From Rubellimicrobium aerolatum (GTDB lineage Bacteria > Pseudomonadota > Alphaproteobacteria > Rhodobacterales > Rhodobacteraceae), in NCBI RefSeq assembly GCF_017872975.1, contig NZ_JAGGJP010000004.1, positions 233,733 through 297,732 on the forward strand: DNA of 64,000 nucleotides. The letters are read 5' to 3'. Each line of letters opens with the position of its first letter. Position 1 is the stretch's first letter. Below, piece by piece: positions 51,922 through 63,887 of the stretch. The position numbers and the translations under genes were made by a program. A model generated the notes under the pieces. That model ran no database searches, was not told where the DNA came from, and worked only from the letters and a program-made list of their open reading frames with translations.

Positions 51922-53214
51922 CTATCGGTCCAGGACCAGGATCGCCCGGAAGTCGTTGACGTTGGTCAGGGTCGGGCCGGTGACGACCTGATCGCCCAAG
52001 GCGGCGAAGAAGCCGTGCGCGTCGTTGGCCGCCAGCGCCGCTCGGGGGTCGAGCCCCCGCGCGGCGGCGCGGGCCAGCGTGCCGGGGTCGATCGCCGCGC
52101 CCGCCACCTCGGCCGCGCCGTCCACGCCGTCGGTGTCGCAGGCGAGCGCATGGACGCCCGGCGCGCCGTCCAGGGCCAGCGCCAGGGCCAGCGCGAACTC
52201 GGCGTTGGGGCCGCCCACCCCCGACCCCCGCCGGGTGACGGTCAGCTCGCCCCCCGACAGCAGCAGGACGGGCGCGGCGCCGGGGCCCCGGGCCCGCCGC
52301 AGCGCCAGCGCCTCCGCCGCCATCGCCCGGGCGACCTCGCGCGCCTCGCCCTCCACCGCGTCGCCCAAGGCGCGGACCTCGCAGCCCGCCGCCCGCGCCA
52401 GCGCGGCGGCGGCGGCAAGCGACTGGGCGGGGGCGGCGATCACGCGGGTCTCCGTGCGGGCCAGGCGCGGGTCGCCGGGCGGCACCACGCCGGACCCCCG
52501 CGCCAGCGCCGCGCTGACCGAGGCCGGCACGTCCACGCCCCAGCGCGCCAGCACCGCGCGCGCGTCCCCGGGGGTGGAGGCCTCGCCCACCGTGGGGCCC
52601 GATCCGATCACGGCGGGGTCGTCCCCCGGCACGTCCGAGATCAGCAGCGCCAGCATCCGCGCCGGGTGCGCGGCGGCGGCGAGTTGGCCGCCCTTCACGC
52701 GGCTCAGGTGCTTGCGGACGATGTTCATGGCCGAGATCGGCGCCCCGGAGGCGAGGAGCGCGGCGTTCACCGCCTGCTTGTCGGCGAGGGTCAGGCCCGG
52801 CGCGGGGGCCACGAGCAGCGCCGAGGCCCCGCCCGAGATCAGCGCGAGCACGACGTCCCCCTCGCCGAGGCCCTCCAGCAGCGCGAGCATCCGGGCGGTC
52901 GCGACCGCGCCGGCAGCGTCGGGCACGGGATGGCTGGCCAGGGCGAGCTCGATGCCGCGCAGGGGGCGGCCGTGGCCGTGGCGGGTGACGACCAGCCCCT
53001 CGCAGGGGCCCCAGGCGGCCTCCACCGCCTCGGCCATGCGGGCGGAGGCCTTGCCGGCGCCGACGACCCGGACGCGCCCCGGCGGCCGGGGCGGCAGATG
53101 CGCGGCGAGCGCGCGCATGGGGTCCGCCACCTCCACCGCGCGGTCGAAGAGCGTGCGGAGGAAGGCCGGGGGGTCGGCCAGGGGATCGGCCAGCGGGCCC
53201 ACCGGCCCGGTCAC
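51922..53214 (-). CDS. glycerate 2-kinase type (GckA/MOFRL family)
   Basis: A 430-residue MOFRL-family glycerate kinase (formerly annotated hydroxypyruvate reductase, TtuD) acting in the serine cycle or tartrate/glycolate pathways. The core has VVGAGKASARMAEAVE near 50, LALISGGASALLVAP near 120, NIVRKHLSRVKGGQLA near 160 and the C-terminal LLSGGELTVTRRGSGVGGPNAEFALALA near 330. The GTG at 53214 has GGAGG 7-8 nt upstream, inside the preceding small frame. Confidence 0.92.
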   Translation of the reverse strand: MTGPVGPLADPLADPPAFLRTLFDRAVEVADPMRALAAHLPPRPPGRVRVVGAGKASARMAEAVEAAWGPCEGLVVTRHGHGRPLRGIELALASHPVPDAAGAVATARMLALLEGLGEGDVVLALISGGASALLVAPAPGLTLADKQAVNAALLASGAPISAMNIVRKHLSRVKGGQLAAAAHPARMLALLISDVPGDDPAVIGSGPTVGEASTPGDARAVLARWGVDVPASVSAALARGSGVVPPGDPRLARTETRVIAAPAQSLAAAAALARAAGCEVRALGDAVEGEAREVARAMAAEALALRRARGPGAAPVLLLSGGELTVTRRGSGVGGPNAEFALALALALDGAPGVHALACDTDGVDGAAEVAGAAIDPGTLARAAARGLDPRAALAANDAHGFFAALGDQVVTGPTLTNVNDFRAILVLDR

Positions 53215-53372
53215 GCGCGGACCTCCGTTCCGACGCTGGTCCCGGACGGCGGGATCGGGCGGACCCCATGGCGCGCGCCGGCGGGACCGGCCGGCGCCGT
53301 CGCCCCGCCCGGCCGGGCGGGGTCCGAGGGCGGGACCGGGCGGGCGGCGCGGGCTTGGGTCTCCTCGGGCAT
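53211..53372 (-). CDS. possible 53-residue Pro/Ala-rich small protein
   Basis: An unrecognised small frame. Its ATG at 53372 is preceded by GGAGGAAA with 8-nt spacing, and its TGA overlaps the glycerate kinase GTG (GTGA). The protein is Pro/Ala/Arg-rich, without membrane segment or cysteine. It may be a leader peptide that couples glycerate kinase translation, or a chance frame in GC-rich DNA. Confidence 0.4.
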   Translation of the reverse strand: MPEETQARAARPVPPSDPARPGGATAPAGPAGARHGVRPIPPSGTSVGTEVRA

Positions 53373-53615
53373 GGGCCTTTCCTCCGCTGCGGCGTCGGGC
53401 GGGGTCGCGCCCGGTGCCGGGCCCGCGCGGGCCACGGCCGGCGGGCGATGCCGCATCATGGGCCCGGGGCGCGCCCGGGGGAACCCCCGCTCCGGCCCGT
53501 CGCGCCGGCGGCCTGCCCGTCGTGCCGGCGGCCTGCCCGGCGGCCCGGCCCCGCCGGGCTGGACGGGTCCGCGCCCGGGCCGGGGTGGGGATCGGGGGCG
53601 AAGGGGCCCCGACCT

Positions 53616-55559
53616 TCAGCGCCCCGGCGGCGGGCGGTGGATGGCCAGCGCGATCTCGGCCGCGCCCAGCACCAGCGCGAGCGAGCCGGGGGCGGCGATG
53701 TAGCGCCGCTCCCACCGGGGGCGGAAGGCCGACTTGAACTGGCGCAGCCCCTCGCCGGAGGCGGAAAGGCGTCGCGCCCAGGGGGCCAGGGGGCCGCGCA
53801 GGCCGAACCCCTCCTCCGGGACGGCGGCGAGGGACAGGCGGGGGACCTCCTCGGCGGCGGCGGCAGCGATGGCGGCGCGGATCAGCAGGTGCATCGTCCC
53901 GTCCGGCAGGTCCCCGGCCGAGCGCAGGAGGTCCAGCGCCCATTCCCCCGGCCCGGCGTGGAAGCTCGCGAAGGCGACGAGCCGCCCGGCGGCGTCCCGC
54001 GCCAGGACGACGCGCTGCCCCGCCACGTGGGCGCGCGACCAGCGGCCCATGGAGAAGCCCCGCTCCCCCCCGTGGCGGCGGGTCCAGGCGTCGGAGACGG
54101 CCTCCATCTCGTCGAGGGGCAGGAGCGCGGGAGCCATGGACGCGCGCAGGCCCGCCTTTTCGGCGTGGCGGAGCTTGCGCCGGAGCCGGGCGTGGGCGGG
54201 CCCGTCCAGGTCGAAGCGGCGGGGGTCGAGCACCGCCTCGCGCGCGATGGGGAGCACGGCCCAGCCCAGGGCGCGGGCGGCGGTGGCCATGCGGGGGCCG
54301 ACCTTGTAGAGGCAGGGCCGCCGCCCCTCGCGCCGCGCGAGGTCCTGCGCGGCGAGGATCAGGCGCATCGGGTCCTCGGCCCGGCCGCCCGGCCGCTGGG
54401 GGTCGCCCAGGAAGGCCCGCGCCAGCGCGAGGCCCTGACCGACCCAGACCTCGCCCGAGCGGCCCGTCGCCACCTCCAGCCGGCCGCCCCGCGCGAGCTG
54501 CGCCTCGGCCCGGGGCAGCGCGCGGAGCCGCGAATCGGCGGGGGCGCCGTCGAGCCGGAGGCCGGCGCGGGGCGCGGCGGCGAGGAGCGCCGGCCCGAGG
54601 AGCGCCCAGGCCGCGCCGCAGAGCGCCGGGAGGGCGTGGGCGACGCCCCGGAAGGCCAGCAGGCTGGCCAGGAGGTCGTGGGGGGCGAGGCCGGGCAGGT
54701 GCAGCGCGAGCGTCGCCTCGAAGGGGCCGGCGCCCGCCGGGCTGCCCGAGGCGAGACCCAGGCCGAGGGCCAGCAGGAACACGGGAAGGAGCGCCAGGTA
54801 GTCGGGCCGCGCGCCGTCGGGCAGCAGGACCCAGAAGGCCAGCGCCAGGGCGAGGCAGTCCACCGCGACCCAGAGCCCGAGCCGCAGCACGGTGATGCCC
54901 CGCATCCCGAGGCGCGCCCACAAGGCCCGCCCCCCCGCGCCCGCGACGAGGAGGAGCGCGGCCAGCGCCGCCCGCGCCTCGCCCTGCCAGGGGCCGGGGG
55001 TCCAGGCCGTGGCGGCCAGCAGGAGGAGGCCCAGCCCGGCGAAGAAGGCCAGGGTGATCGCCGCCGAGATGGCGAAGGACTGCGCCGCCGTGATCCCCGG
55101 CAGGAGGCGGCGGCGCACGATCGCCCCCACCACCGGGCCGAAGCCCACCGTCTGCGACACCGCCGCCGCCGCAAGCGCCGCGCCCCGCGCGCGGGCGGGG
55201 TCGGGCCGCAGGCCGAGATGGGCGAGGATCGCCCGTTCCTGCCCCGCCACCGCGACGAAGGCCAGCGCCGTCGCCGCGAGCCCGCCGATCCACTGCGCCG
55301 CCGTCAGGCCCCGCAGGCTGTCCCCGAGATCGGCGAGCCGCAGGTCGGCCAGCGCGCCGGCGCCCAGCCACAGGCAGGCGGCCAGCACCACGGCCGGCAG
55401 CGCCAGCCGGGCCAGCGCCAGCGGGCGGAGCCGGGGGCGGAGCGGGACGGCCAGCGCGGCCGCCGGACGCGAGCCGGGCGGCCGGGACAGGACGGGCCGG
55501 GACAGGGACGGCAGGGACAGGGGCGGCAGGGACACGGCGGGGCACTCGGTCAGGGACAT
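53616..55559 (-). CDS. MprF/LpiA-like phosphatidylglycerol lysyltransferase
   Basis: A 647-residue membrane protein with an N-terminal multi-helix flippase-like part (to about residue 310). The C-terminal DUF2156 synthase domain has PCLYKVGPRMATAARALGW, RRKLRHAEKAGLRA, AFASFHAGPGEWALDLLR and LGLRGPLAPWA-like segments, ending with FKSAFRPRWERRYIAAPG. It would add lysine or another amino acid to phosphatidylglycerol, lowering surface charge. It is shorter than typical MprF (about 850), so the flippase part is reduced. The N-terminal 30 residues derive from a DNA tandem repeat. Confidence 0.83.
   Translation of the reverse strand: MSLTECPAVSLPPLSLPSLSRPVLSRPPGSRPAAALAVPLRPRLRPLALARLALPAVVLAACLWLGAGALADLRLADLGDSLRGLTAAQWIGGLAATALAFVAVAGQERAILAHLGLRPDPARARGAALAAAAVSQTVGFGPVVGAIVRRRLLPGITAAQSFAISAAITLAFFAGLGLLLLAATAWTPGPWQGEARAALAALLLVAGAGGRALWARLGMRGITVLRLGLWVAVDCLALALAFWVLLPDGARPDYLALLPVFLLALGLGLASGSPAGAGPFEATLALHLPGLAPHDLLASLLAFRGVAHALPALCGAAWALLGPALLAAAPRAGLRLDGAPADSRLRALPRAEAQLARGGRLEVATGRSGEVWVGQGLALARAFLGDPQRPGGRAEDPMRLILAAQDLARREGRRPCLYKVGPRMATAARALGWAVLPIAREAVLDPRRFDLDGPAHARLRRKLRHAEKAGLRASMAPALLPLDEMEAVSDAWTRRHGGERGFSMGRWSRAHVAGQRVVLARDAAGRLVAFASFHAGPGEWALDLLRSAGDLPDGTMHLLIRAAIAAAAAEEVPRLSLAAVPEEGFGLRGPLAPWARRLSASGEGLRQFKSAFRPRWERRYIAAPGSLALVLGAAEIALAIHRPPPGR
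55478..55557. repeat. degenerate tandem repeat of a GGGACAGGGGCGGCA-type unit
   Basis: The region reads as successive variants of GGGACAGG(A/G)(C)GGCA and encodes alternating Ser-Leu-Pro/Ser-Arg-Pro at the N-terminus of the MprF-like protein. Short unit length and variation suggest slippage. The start codon lies within this block. Confidence 0.6.
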
Positions 55560-55753
55560 CCGCGCCAGTCTGCCCGAAAGGTCTTGACGAAGGATGAACG
55601 CCGCCGGATTCGGCCCGCCCGGCGCCGAGGGCCGGTCGGATGCTGCGGCGCCGGAGCGGAACGGAGGCACGCAGGCCGGGCCGGCGCCCCCGCCGGGATC
55701 GTGCGCCCCGGCGGAATCGGCCGTGATCTCGGCCCGCTCTCCCGGCGGGGGCG

Positions 55754-56719
55754 TCAGGCGCGCGGGGCCAGCGCCCGGGCGATCCGCCCCACGGCGTCGC
55801 GCGATTCGCGCGTCCAGACGGCCAGCGGGAAGACGTGGATCGCTCCGGGATACTCCACGAGACCGACCCGCCCCCCCGCCGCCCGCAGCCGCGCCGCGAA
55901 TCGGCGCGCGTCGGCGGCCAGCACGTCGTGCGTCCCTTGCAGGAGCAGGACCGGCGGCAGGCCCGCGAGGTCGGCGCGCAGCGGGCTCAGGCGCGGCTCG
56001 GCCGGATCGCCGCCCCGCGCCCAGAGCGCCCCCGTCGCCCGCAGCCCGGCCACCGACAGCATCGGGTCCAGCCGCTCCAGCGCCCGCGCCTCGGGGTCCG
56101 CGACCAGCAGGTCGAGCCACGGCGCGAGCAGCACGAGGCCCGCCGGCCCCGGCCGCCCGCGGTCGCGCAGGTCCAGCGCCAGCCCGACGGCGAGCCCGCC
56201 CCCCGCCGAATCGCCGGCGATCCAAGTCTCCCCCCCTTCGGCGAGGAGGCCGTCCCAGACCTCCGCGAGAAAGGCGAAGCCGTCGCGGTGGTCGTGCCCG
56301 GGCGCGAGGGGATAGGAGGGCACCACCACCGCCGCGCCGGTGGCGCGGACCAGCCGCGCGACCAGCCACCAGTGGGGCCGGATCAACGGCCAGACATAGC
56401 CGCCGCCGTGCAGGTAGAGGAGGCGCCGACCCCCGGCGGCGCCCTCGCGCGGGGCGACGGTGACGACGGCCCGCCCGGCGACCGTGGCCTCGGTCACGGC
56501 GAACCGCGCGCGCAGGCGGGCCGGCACGGCCGCGTCGCGCGGCGGCGGGCGCGAGAGGAGCATCCGCCGGTAGGCCTCGGGGTCGGCGCCGCGCCGCCCG
56601 CGCAACCGCCCGCGCAACCGCCCGCGCAACCGGAGGAGCCGCCGGGTCAGCCGCATGAGCAGGCTCGGCCCCGGCAGGGCAAGCGCAGCTCCCTCGCCCG
56701 GTCCCCCTGCCCCGTCCAT
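55754..56719 (-). CDS. alpha/beta-hydrolase, hormone-sensitive-lipase (family IV) esterase
   Basis: A 321-residue esterase. The oxyanion motif is HGGG at 104-107 and the nucleophile is Ser171 in GDSAGG. The acid is Asp265 (GTHDVLAAD) and the catalytic His295 lies in AIHVFPL. The N-terminal 45 residues are Arg/Leu-rich, with an LRGR triplet repeat encoded by a 12-bp tandem repeat. The ATG at 56719 has a GGAGGCGGGGC site 6 nt upstream; an internal ATG (56656) is also possible. It precedes the MprF-like gene on the same strand. Confidence 0.85.
   Translation of the reverse strand: MDGAGGPGEGAALALPGPSLLMRLTRRLLRLRGRLRGRLRGRRGADPEAYRRMLLSRPPPRDAAVPARLRARFAVTEATVAGRAVVTVAPREGAAGGRRLLYLHGGGYVWPLIRPHWWLVARLVRATGAAVVVPSYPLAPGHDHRDGFAFLAEVWDGLLAEGGETWIAGDSAGGGLAVGLALDLRDRGRPGPAGLVLLAPWLDLLVADPEARALERLDPMLSVAGLRATGALWARGGDPAEPRLSPLRADLAGLPPVLLLQGTHDVLAADARRFAARLRAAGGRVGLVEYPGAIHVFPLAVWTRESRDAVGRIARALAPRA
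56600..56635. repeat. three tandem CGCGCAACCGCC-type 12-bp repeats
   Basis: Three almost identical 12-bp copies encode the [12 protein letters not shown] stretch of the esterase N-terminus. They add basic residues that could associate with membranes. Confidence 0.6.
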
Positions 56720-56781
56720 GCCCCGCCTCCGCGCCCGTGCCGTCGCGCCCTTAGATCATGCCGCGCCGGCGGGCGGAACCG

Positions 56782-60070
<3,289 letters not shown>

Positions 60071-60080
60071 CCGGCCCCAC

Positions 60081-60106
60081 GGCCCTGCCCCTTCGGGGGC
60101 GGGGCC
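60081..60106 (+). terminator. strong UUCG-capped hairpin after katG
   Basis: GGCCCTGCCCC-TTCG-GGGGCGGGGCC forms 11 pairs (one U-G) with a UUCG loop, 11 nt after the katG stop. It probably ends katG mRNA, without a T-run. Confidence 0.7.
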
Positions 60107-60121
60107 GCCCCCCGGAAATCC

Positions 60122-60198
60122 TGGCGATCCCACGAGGAATCGAACCCCGAACCTGCCGATTAGAAGTCGGCTGCTCTATCCAGTTGAGCTATGGGACC
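60122..60198 (-). tRNA. tRNA-Arg (anticodon UCU)
   Basis: On the minus strand the sequence folds as a cloverleaf. The acceptor is GGTCCCA / TGGGATC with one G-U pair and discriminator G. The D-arm is GCTC-AACTGGATA-GAGC and the anticodon stem GCCGA / TCGGC encloses CTTCTAA, giving anticodon TCT. The T-loop is TTCGATT. The 3' CCA is encoded in the gene. Confidence 0.93.
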
Positions 60199-60324
60199 GC
60201 TGCCCCCCGTCCTAGCCCGGATCGGCGCGCAGGAAAAGCGCCCCGAGCGGCCCCGGACCGCCCTCCAAGGAACGCGACCGCCCTCCGCCCCGTTGGCAGG
60301 CGTCAACCCCGGAGGAGGCTCCCC

Positions 60325-61173
60325 ATGACCCGATTCCCGACCCTGGCGCTCGCGCTTGCCACGCTGGCCGTCCCCGCCCTCGCGCAGGAGGCCGCGACGC
60401 CCGCCGAGAACCAGCCGCAGACCGAAAGCCAGGAAACCCGGCCCACCAACCAGACCAGCCAGCAGACCACCGAGGGCCAGACCGCGCGCGAGGCCGCCGC
60501 CGACCAGCCCGAGGACGCCCTGCCCGCCGGGCAGGAATCCCAGGGCGGCACCGGCGGGATCATGGACGCCCAGGGCAACCAGCTCGGCAACGTCTCGGTC
60601 TCGGCCACCGCCTCGGGCCACGCGCTCGTGCTCATCAACGCCGAGGGACTGCCGCCGGGCATCCACGCCATGCACCTCCACCTCGTCGGCGCCTGCGAGG
60701 GACCGGGCTTCGAGTCGGCCGGGGAGCACATCGCCGGCGGCAACGAGCACGGGGTGATGACCGACACCGGCCCGCATCCGGGCGACCTGCCCAACGCCAA
60801 CGTGGGCGAGGACGGCACGCTGGACACCGAGGCCGTCGCCATCGGCCTGACCATGGACATGGTCTTCGACGAGGACGGCAGCGCCTTCATCATCCACTCG
60901 GACCCCGACGACTACACGACGCAGCCGGGCGGCAACTCGGGCGACCGGATCGCCTGCGCGGTGATCCAGGCCGCGCCGGGCACGATGACCGACTCCACCA
61001 CCGACGCCAGCGTGGTGAGCGGCGAGCCCGCCGGCGGCGACCTCGACGAGGATCTCCAGGACGCCAACGAGGGCGCGCAGCCGCAGGACCCGGCGCTGGA
61101 GGACGGCGCGGCGGCGGAGGTCCCCGAGGCGCAGGACGGCCAGGGCGCCAACGGCGAGCCCGCCTCGGAGTAG
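60325..61173 (+). CDS. sodC: Cu/Zn superoxide dismutase with long disordered flanks
   Basis: A 282-residue periplasmic Cu/Zn-superoxide dismutase. The signal peptide is about residues 1-20. Copper ligands are His117, His119, His135 and His191. Zinc ligands are His135, His142, His151 and Asp154 (GPHPGDLPN), and the Cys124/Cys211 pair forms the intramolecular disulfide. The domain (about 75-215) is preceded by a 55-residue Gln/Thr/Glu-rich linker and followed by a 67-residue acidic tail, both absent from ordinary SodC proteins (about 170). GGAGG lies upstream of the ATG. Confidence 0.9.
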   Translation: MTRFPTLALALATLAVPALAQEAATPAENQPQTESQETRPTNQTSQQTTEGQTAREAAADQPEDALPAGQESQGGTGGIMDAQGNQLGNVSVSATASGHALVLINAEGLPPGIHAMHLHLVGACEGPGFESAGEHIAGGNEHGVMTDTGPHPGDLPNANVGEDGTLDTEAVAIGLTMDMVFDEDGSAFIIHSDPDDYTTQPGGNSGDRIACAVIQAAPGTMTDSTTDASVVSGEPAGGDLDEDLQDANEGAQPQDPALEDGAAAEVPEAQDGQGANGEPASE

Positions 61174-61182
61174 GCGCCAAGC

Positions 61183-61204
61183 GGGGTCCGGCCCGCCGGA
61201 CCCC
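61183..61204. terminator. bidirectional hairpin between sodC and the NDUFS4-like gene
   Basis: A perfect 9-bp stem GGGGTCCGG / CCGGACCCC with a 4-nt loop lies between the convergent stops. It has no T-run on either side. Confidence 0.6.
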
Positions 61205-61226
61205 GGCCCCGCCCCACCTCGCCCCG

Positions 61227-61538
61227 TCAGTGCGACCAGGGCTCGCGGCGCGAGGTCGAGAAGTTCTCGCCGTAGCCGCCGGGGCGGATGTTGGGCTTGC
61301 GGGGAGAGGCCGCCTGCACGATGACCTCGATCCCGTGCTTGAGCGCGTAGGCCAGCGCCGCCTCCTTCGTCTCGAAGGTCAGCCGCACCTGCGTCTGCAT
61401 GTCCGAGGACGAGGTCCAGCCCATCAGCGGGTCGATGTGCCGCTCGCTCCCCTGCTCGAAGTCGAGCACCCAGTCGCCCTTGACCGCGCTGCCGATCTGG
61501 GTGTTGTTCCGGGGCATCTGGGTGATGCGTCCACGCAT
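61227..61538 (-). CDS. ETC complex I accessory-like protein (NDUFS4 family)
   Basis: A 103-residue protein of the NDUFS4/ETC_C1 family. Visible features are GDWVLDFEQGSERHIDPLMGWTSSSDMQTQVRLTFETKEAALAYALKHGIEV and the C-terminal PNIRPGGYGENFSTSRREPWSH. In alphaproteobacteria it is an accessory subunit or assembly partner of NADH dehydrogenase. The ATG at 61538 has AGGAG at 8 nt; a longer frame lacks conservation. Confidence 0.9.
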   Translation of the reverse strand: MRGRITQMPRNNTQIGSAVKGDWVLDFEQGSERHIDPLMGWTSSSDMQTQVRLTFETKEAALAYALKHGIEVIVQAASPRKPNIRPGGYGENFSTSRREPWSH

Positions 61539-61629
61539 GGCGTCGTCTCCTGAACCTCTCCGGGGCCTCGCGCCCGCAGGCGCTCGGGGACCTTGTGCCG
61601 CAGGGGCCGCCCGCGCGCAAGCGCGCGCC

Positions 61630-61658
61630 TTGTTTCGAGAACGAAAAGGGACCAAATA
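61630..61658 (+). promoter_or_regulatory. putative uvrB promoter with LexA-like operator
   Basis: TTGTTT (61630-61635), a 17-nt spacer and CAAATA (61653-61658). The spacer region contains GAAC-GAAAAGG-GACC (61639-61653), one base from the alphaproteobacterial LexA motif GAAC-N7-GAAC (GTTC-N7-GTTC on the other strand). Thirty nt later the uvrB ATG begins. Confidence 0.5.
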
Positions 61659-61688
61659 GAGAGGTCCCCCCGCGTCAGGTCAGCCCCC

Positions 61689-63887
61689 ATGCACAACAAC
61701 TCGCCCGAGTCGATGCCGGTCCTCTTCGGCCCCAGGAAGCCGCTGGCCCAGCGCCGCGAGAAGCTGGAGGGCGGCAAGCGGTTCACCCTCAAGACCGACT
61801 TCGACCCGGCGGGCGACCAGCCCACCGCCATCGTCGAGCTGGCGCGCGGCGTCAGGGAGGGCGAGCAGAACCAGGTCCTCCTCGGCGCGACGGGCACCGG
61901 CAAGACCTTCACCATGGCCAAGGTGATCGAGGAAACGCAGCGCCCGGCGATCATCCTCGCCCCCAACAAGACGCTGGCCGCCCAGCTCTATGGGGAGTTC
62001 AAGGGCTTCTTCCCCGACAACGCGGTGGAATACTTCGTCAGCTACTACGACTACTACCAGCCCGAGGCCTATGTCGCCCGCTCGGACACCTACATCGAGA
62101 AGGAATCGCAGATCAACGAGCAGATCGACCGGATGCGCCACTCGGCCACCCGCGCCCTGCTCGAACGCGACGACGTCATCATCGTGGCCTCCGTCTCCTG
62201 CATCTACGGCATCGGGTCCGTGGAGACCTATTCGGCCATGACGCAGGACTTCTTCGTGGGCCAGCCCTACGACCAGCGCAAGGTCCTGGCCGACCTCATC
62301 GCGCAGCAGTACCGCCGCAACGACGTCGCCTTCGCCCGCGGCTCCTTCCGCGTGCGCGGCGACGCGCTGGAGATCTGGCCCGCCCACCTGGAGGACCGCG
62401 CCTGGCGCCTGTCCTTCTTCGGCGACGAGCTGGAGTCGATCACCGAGTTCGACCCCCTCACCGGCCACAAGGAAGGCAGCTTCGACCGCATCCGCGTCTA
62501 CGCCAACAGCCACTACGTCACCCCGCGCCCGACGATGGCCCAGGCCATCAAGGGCATCAAGGAGGAGCTGCGCGTCCGCCTCGGGCAGCTGCAAGGCGAG
62601 GGCAAGCTGCTGGAGGCCCAGCGGCTGGAGCAGCGCACCCAGTTCGACCTGGAGATGCTGGAGGCCACCGGCGTCTGCAACGGCATCGAGAACTACTCCC
62701 GCTACCTCACCGGCCGCGCCCCCGGCGAGCCGCCCCCCACCCTCTTCGAGTTCATCCCCGACAACGCCATCGTCTTCGCCGACGAATCCCACGTCTCGGT
62801 CCCCCAGATCGGCGGCATGTATCGCGGCGACTACCGGCGCAAGTTCACCCTGGCCGAGCACGGCTTCCGCCTGCCCTCCTGCATGGACAACCGCCCCCTC
62901 AAGTTCGAGGAATGGGACGCGATGCGCCCGCAGTCGGTCTTCGTAAGCGCCACCCCCGCGCCGTGGGAGTTGGAGCAGGCCGGCGGCGTCTTCACCGAGC
63001 AGGTGATCCGCCCCACCGGCCTCATCGACCCGCCCATCGAGATCCGCCCCGTCGCGACCCAGGTGGACGACCTCCTGGACGAGATCCGCCGCGTCGCCGC
63101 CGCCGGCTACCGGACGCTGGCGACGGTGCTGACCAAGCGCATGGCCGAGGACCTGACCGAATACCTGCACGAGCAGGGCATCCGCATCCGCTACATGCAC
63201 AGCGACATCGACACCATCGAGCGCATCGAGATCCTGCGCGACCTCCGCCTCGGCGCCTTCGACGTGCTGGTGGGGATCAACCTCCTGCGCGAGGGGCTCG
63301 ACATCCCCGAATGCGGGCTGGTGGCGATCCTGGATGCGGACAAGGAGGGGTTCCTGCGCTCCGAGACCTCCCTCATCCAGACCATCGGCCGCGCGGCCCG
63401 GAACGCCGAGGGCAAGGTCATCATGTACGCCGACCGGGTGACGGGTTCGATGGAGCGCGCCATGCGCGAGACCGAGCGCCGTCGCGAGAAGCAGGTGGCC
63501 TACAACGTCCTGCACGGCATCACGCCGCAGACGGTCAAGAAGAACGTGGAGGACGTGCTGGCCGGGATGTGGAAGGGCGACACCGACATGGCCCGAGTCA
63601 CCGCCAAGATCGACCGCGTGGCGGCGGGGAGCAACCTCAAGGCCGTCCTCGACGGCCTCCGCGCCGACATGCGCAAGGCCGCCGAGAACCTGGAGTTCGA
63701 GGAGGCCGCGCGCCTGCGCGACGAGGTCAAGCGGCTGGAGACGGTGGACCTGGTGCTCCACGACGACCCCCTCGCGCGCCAGCAGGCGGTCGAAACGGCG
63801 GTGGCCGAGGCCGAGAAGGCCACCGGGCGCAGCACGGCGGGACGGCCGGGGCAGCGGGGTGGGGTGAAGAGGAAGGGGCGGAGGTAA
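61689..63887 (+). CDS. uvrB: excinuclease ABC subunit B
   Basis: A 732-residue DNA helicase-like subunit of nucleotide excision repair. Walker A is GATGTGKTF near residue 62. [11 protein letters not shown] is the beta-hairpin start, [18 protein letters not shown] carries the DEAD-like box, and [18 protein letters not shown] is motif VI. The C-terminal UVR motif contains [28 protein letters not shown] 45-residue basic tail after it is longer than average. The ATG at 61689 is the first plausible start after the promoter. Confidence 0.97.
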   Translation: MHNNSPESMPVLFGPRKPLAQRREKLEGGKRFTLKTDFDPAGDQPTAIVELARGVREGEQNQVLLGATGTGKTFTMAKVIEETQRPAIILAPNKTLAAQLYGEFKGFFPDNAVEYFVSYYDYYQPEAYVARSDTYIEKESQINEQIDRMRHSATRALLERDDVIIVASVSCIYGIGSVETYSAMTQDFFVGQPYDQRKVLADLIAQQYRRNDVAFARGSFRVRGDALEIWPAHLEDRAWRLSFFGDELESITEFDPLTGHKEGSFDRIRVYANSHYVTPRPTMAQAIKGIKEELRVRLGQLQGEGKLLEAQRLEQRTQFDLEMLEATGVCNGIENYSRYLTGRAPGEPPPTLFEFIPDNAIVFADESHVSVPQIGGMYRGDYRRKFTLAEHGFRLPSCMDNRPLKFEEWDAMRPQSVFVSATPAPWELEQAGGVFTEQVIRPTGLIDPPIEIRPVATQVDDLLDEIRRVAAAGYRTLATVLTKRMAEDLTEYLHEQGIRIRYMHSDIDTIERIEILRDLRLGAFDVLVGINLLREGLDIPECGLVAILDADKEGFLRSETSLIQTIGRAARNAEGKVIMYADRVTGSMERAMRETERRREKQVAYNVLHGITPQTVKKNVEDVLAGMWKGDTDMARVTAKIDRVAAGSNLKAVLDGLRADMRKAAENLEFEEAARLRDEVKRLETVDLVLHDDPLARQQAVETAVAEAEKATGRSTAGRPGQRGGVKRKGRR

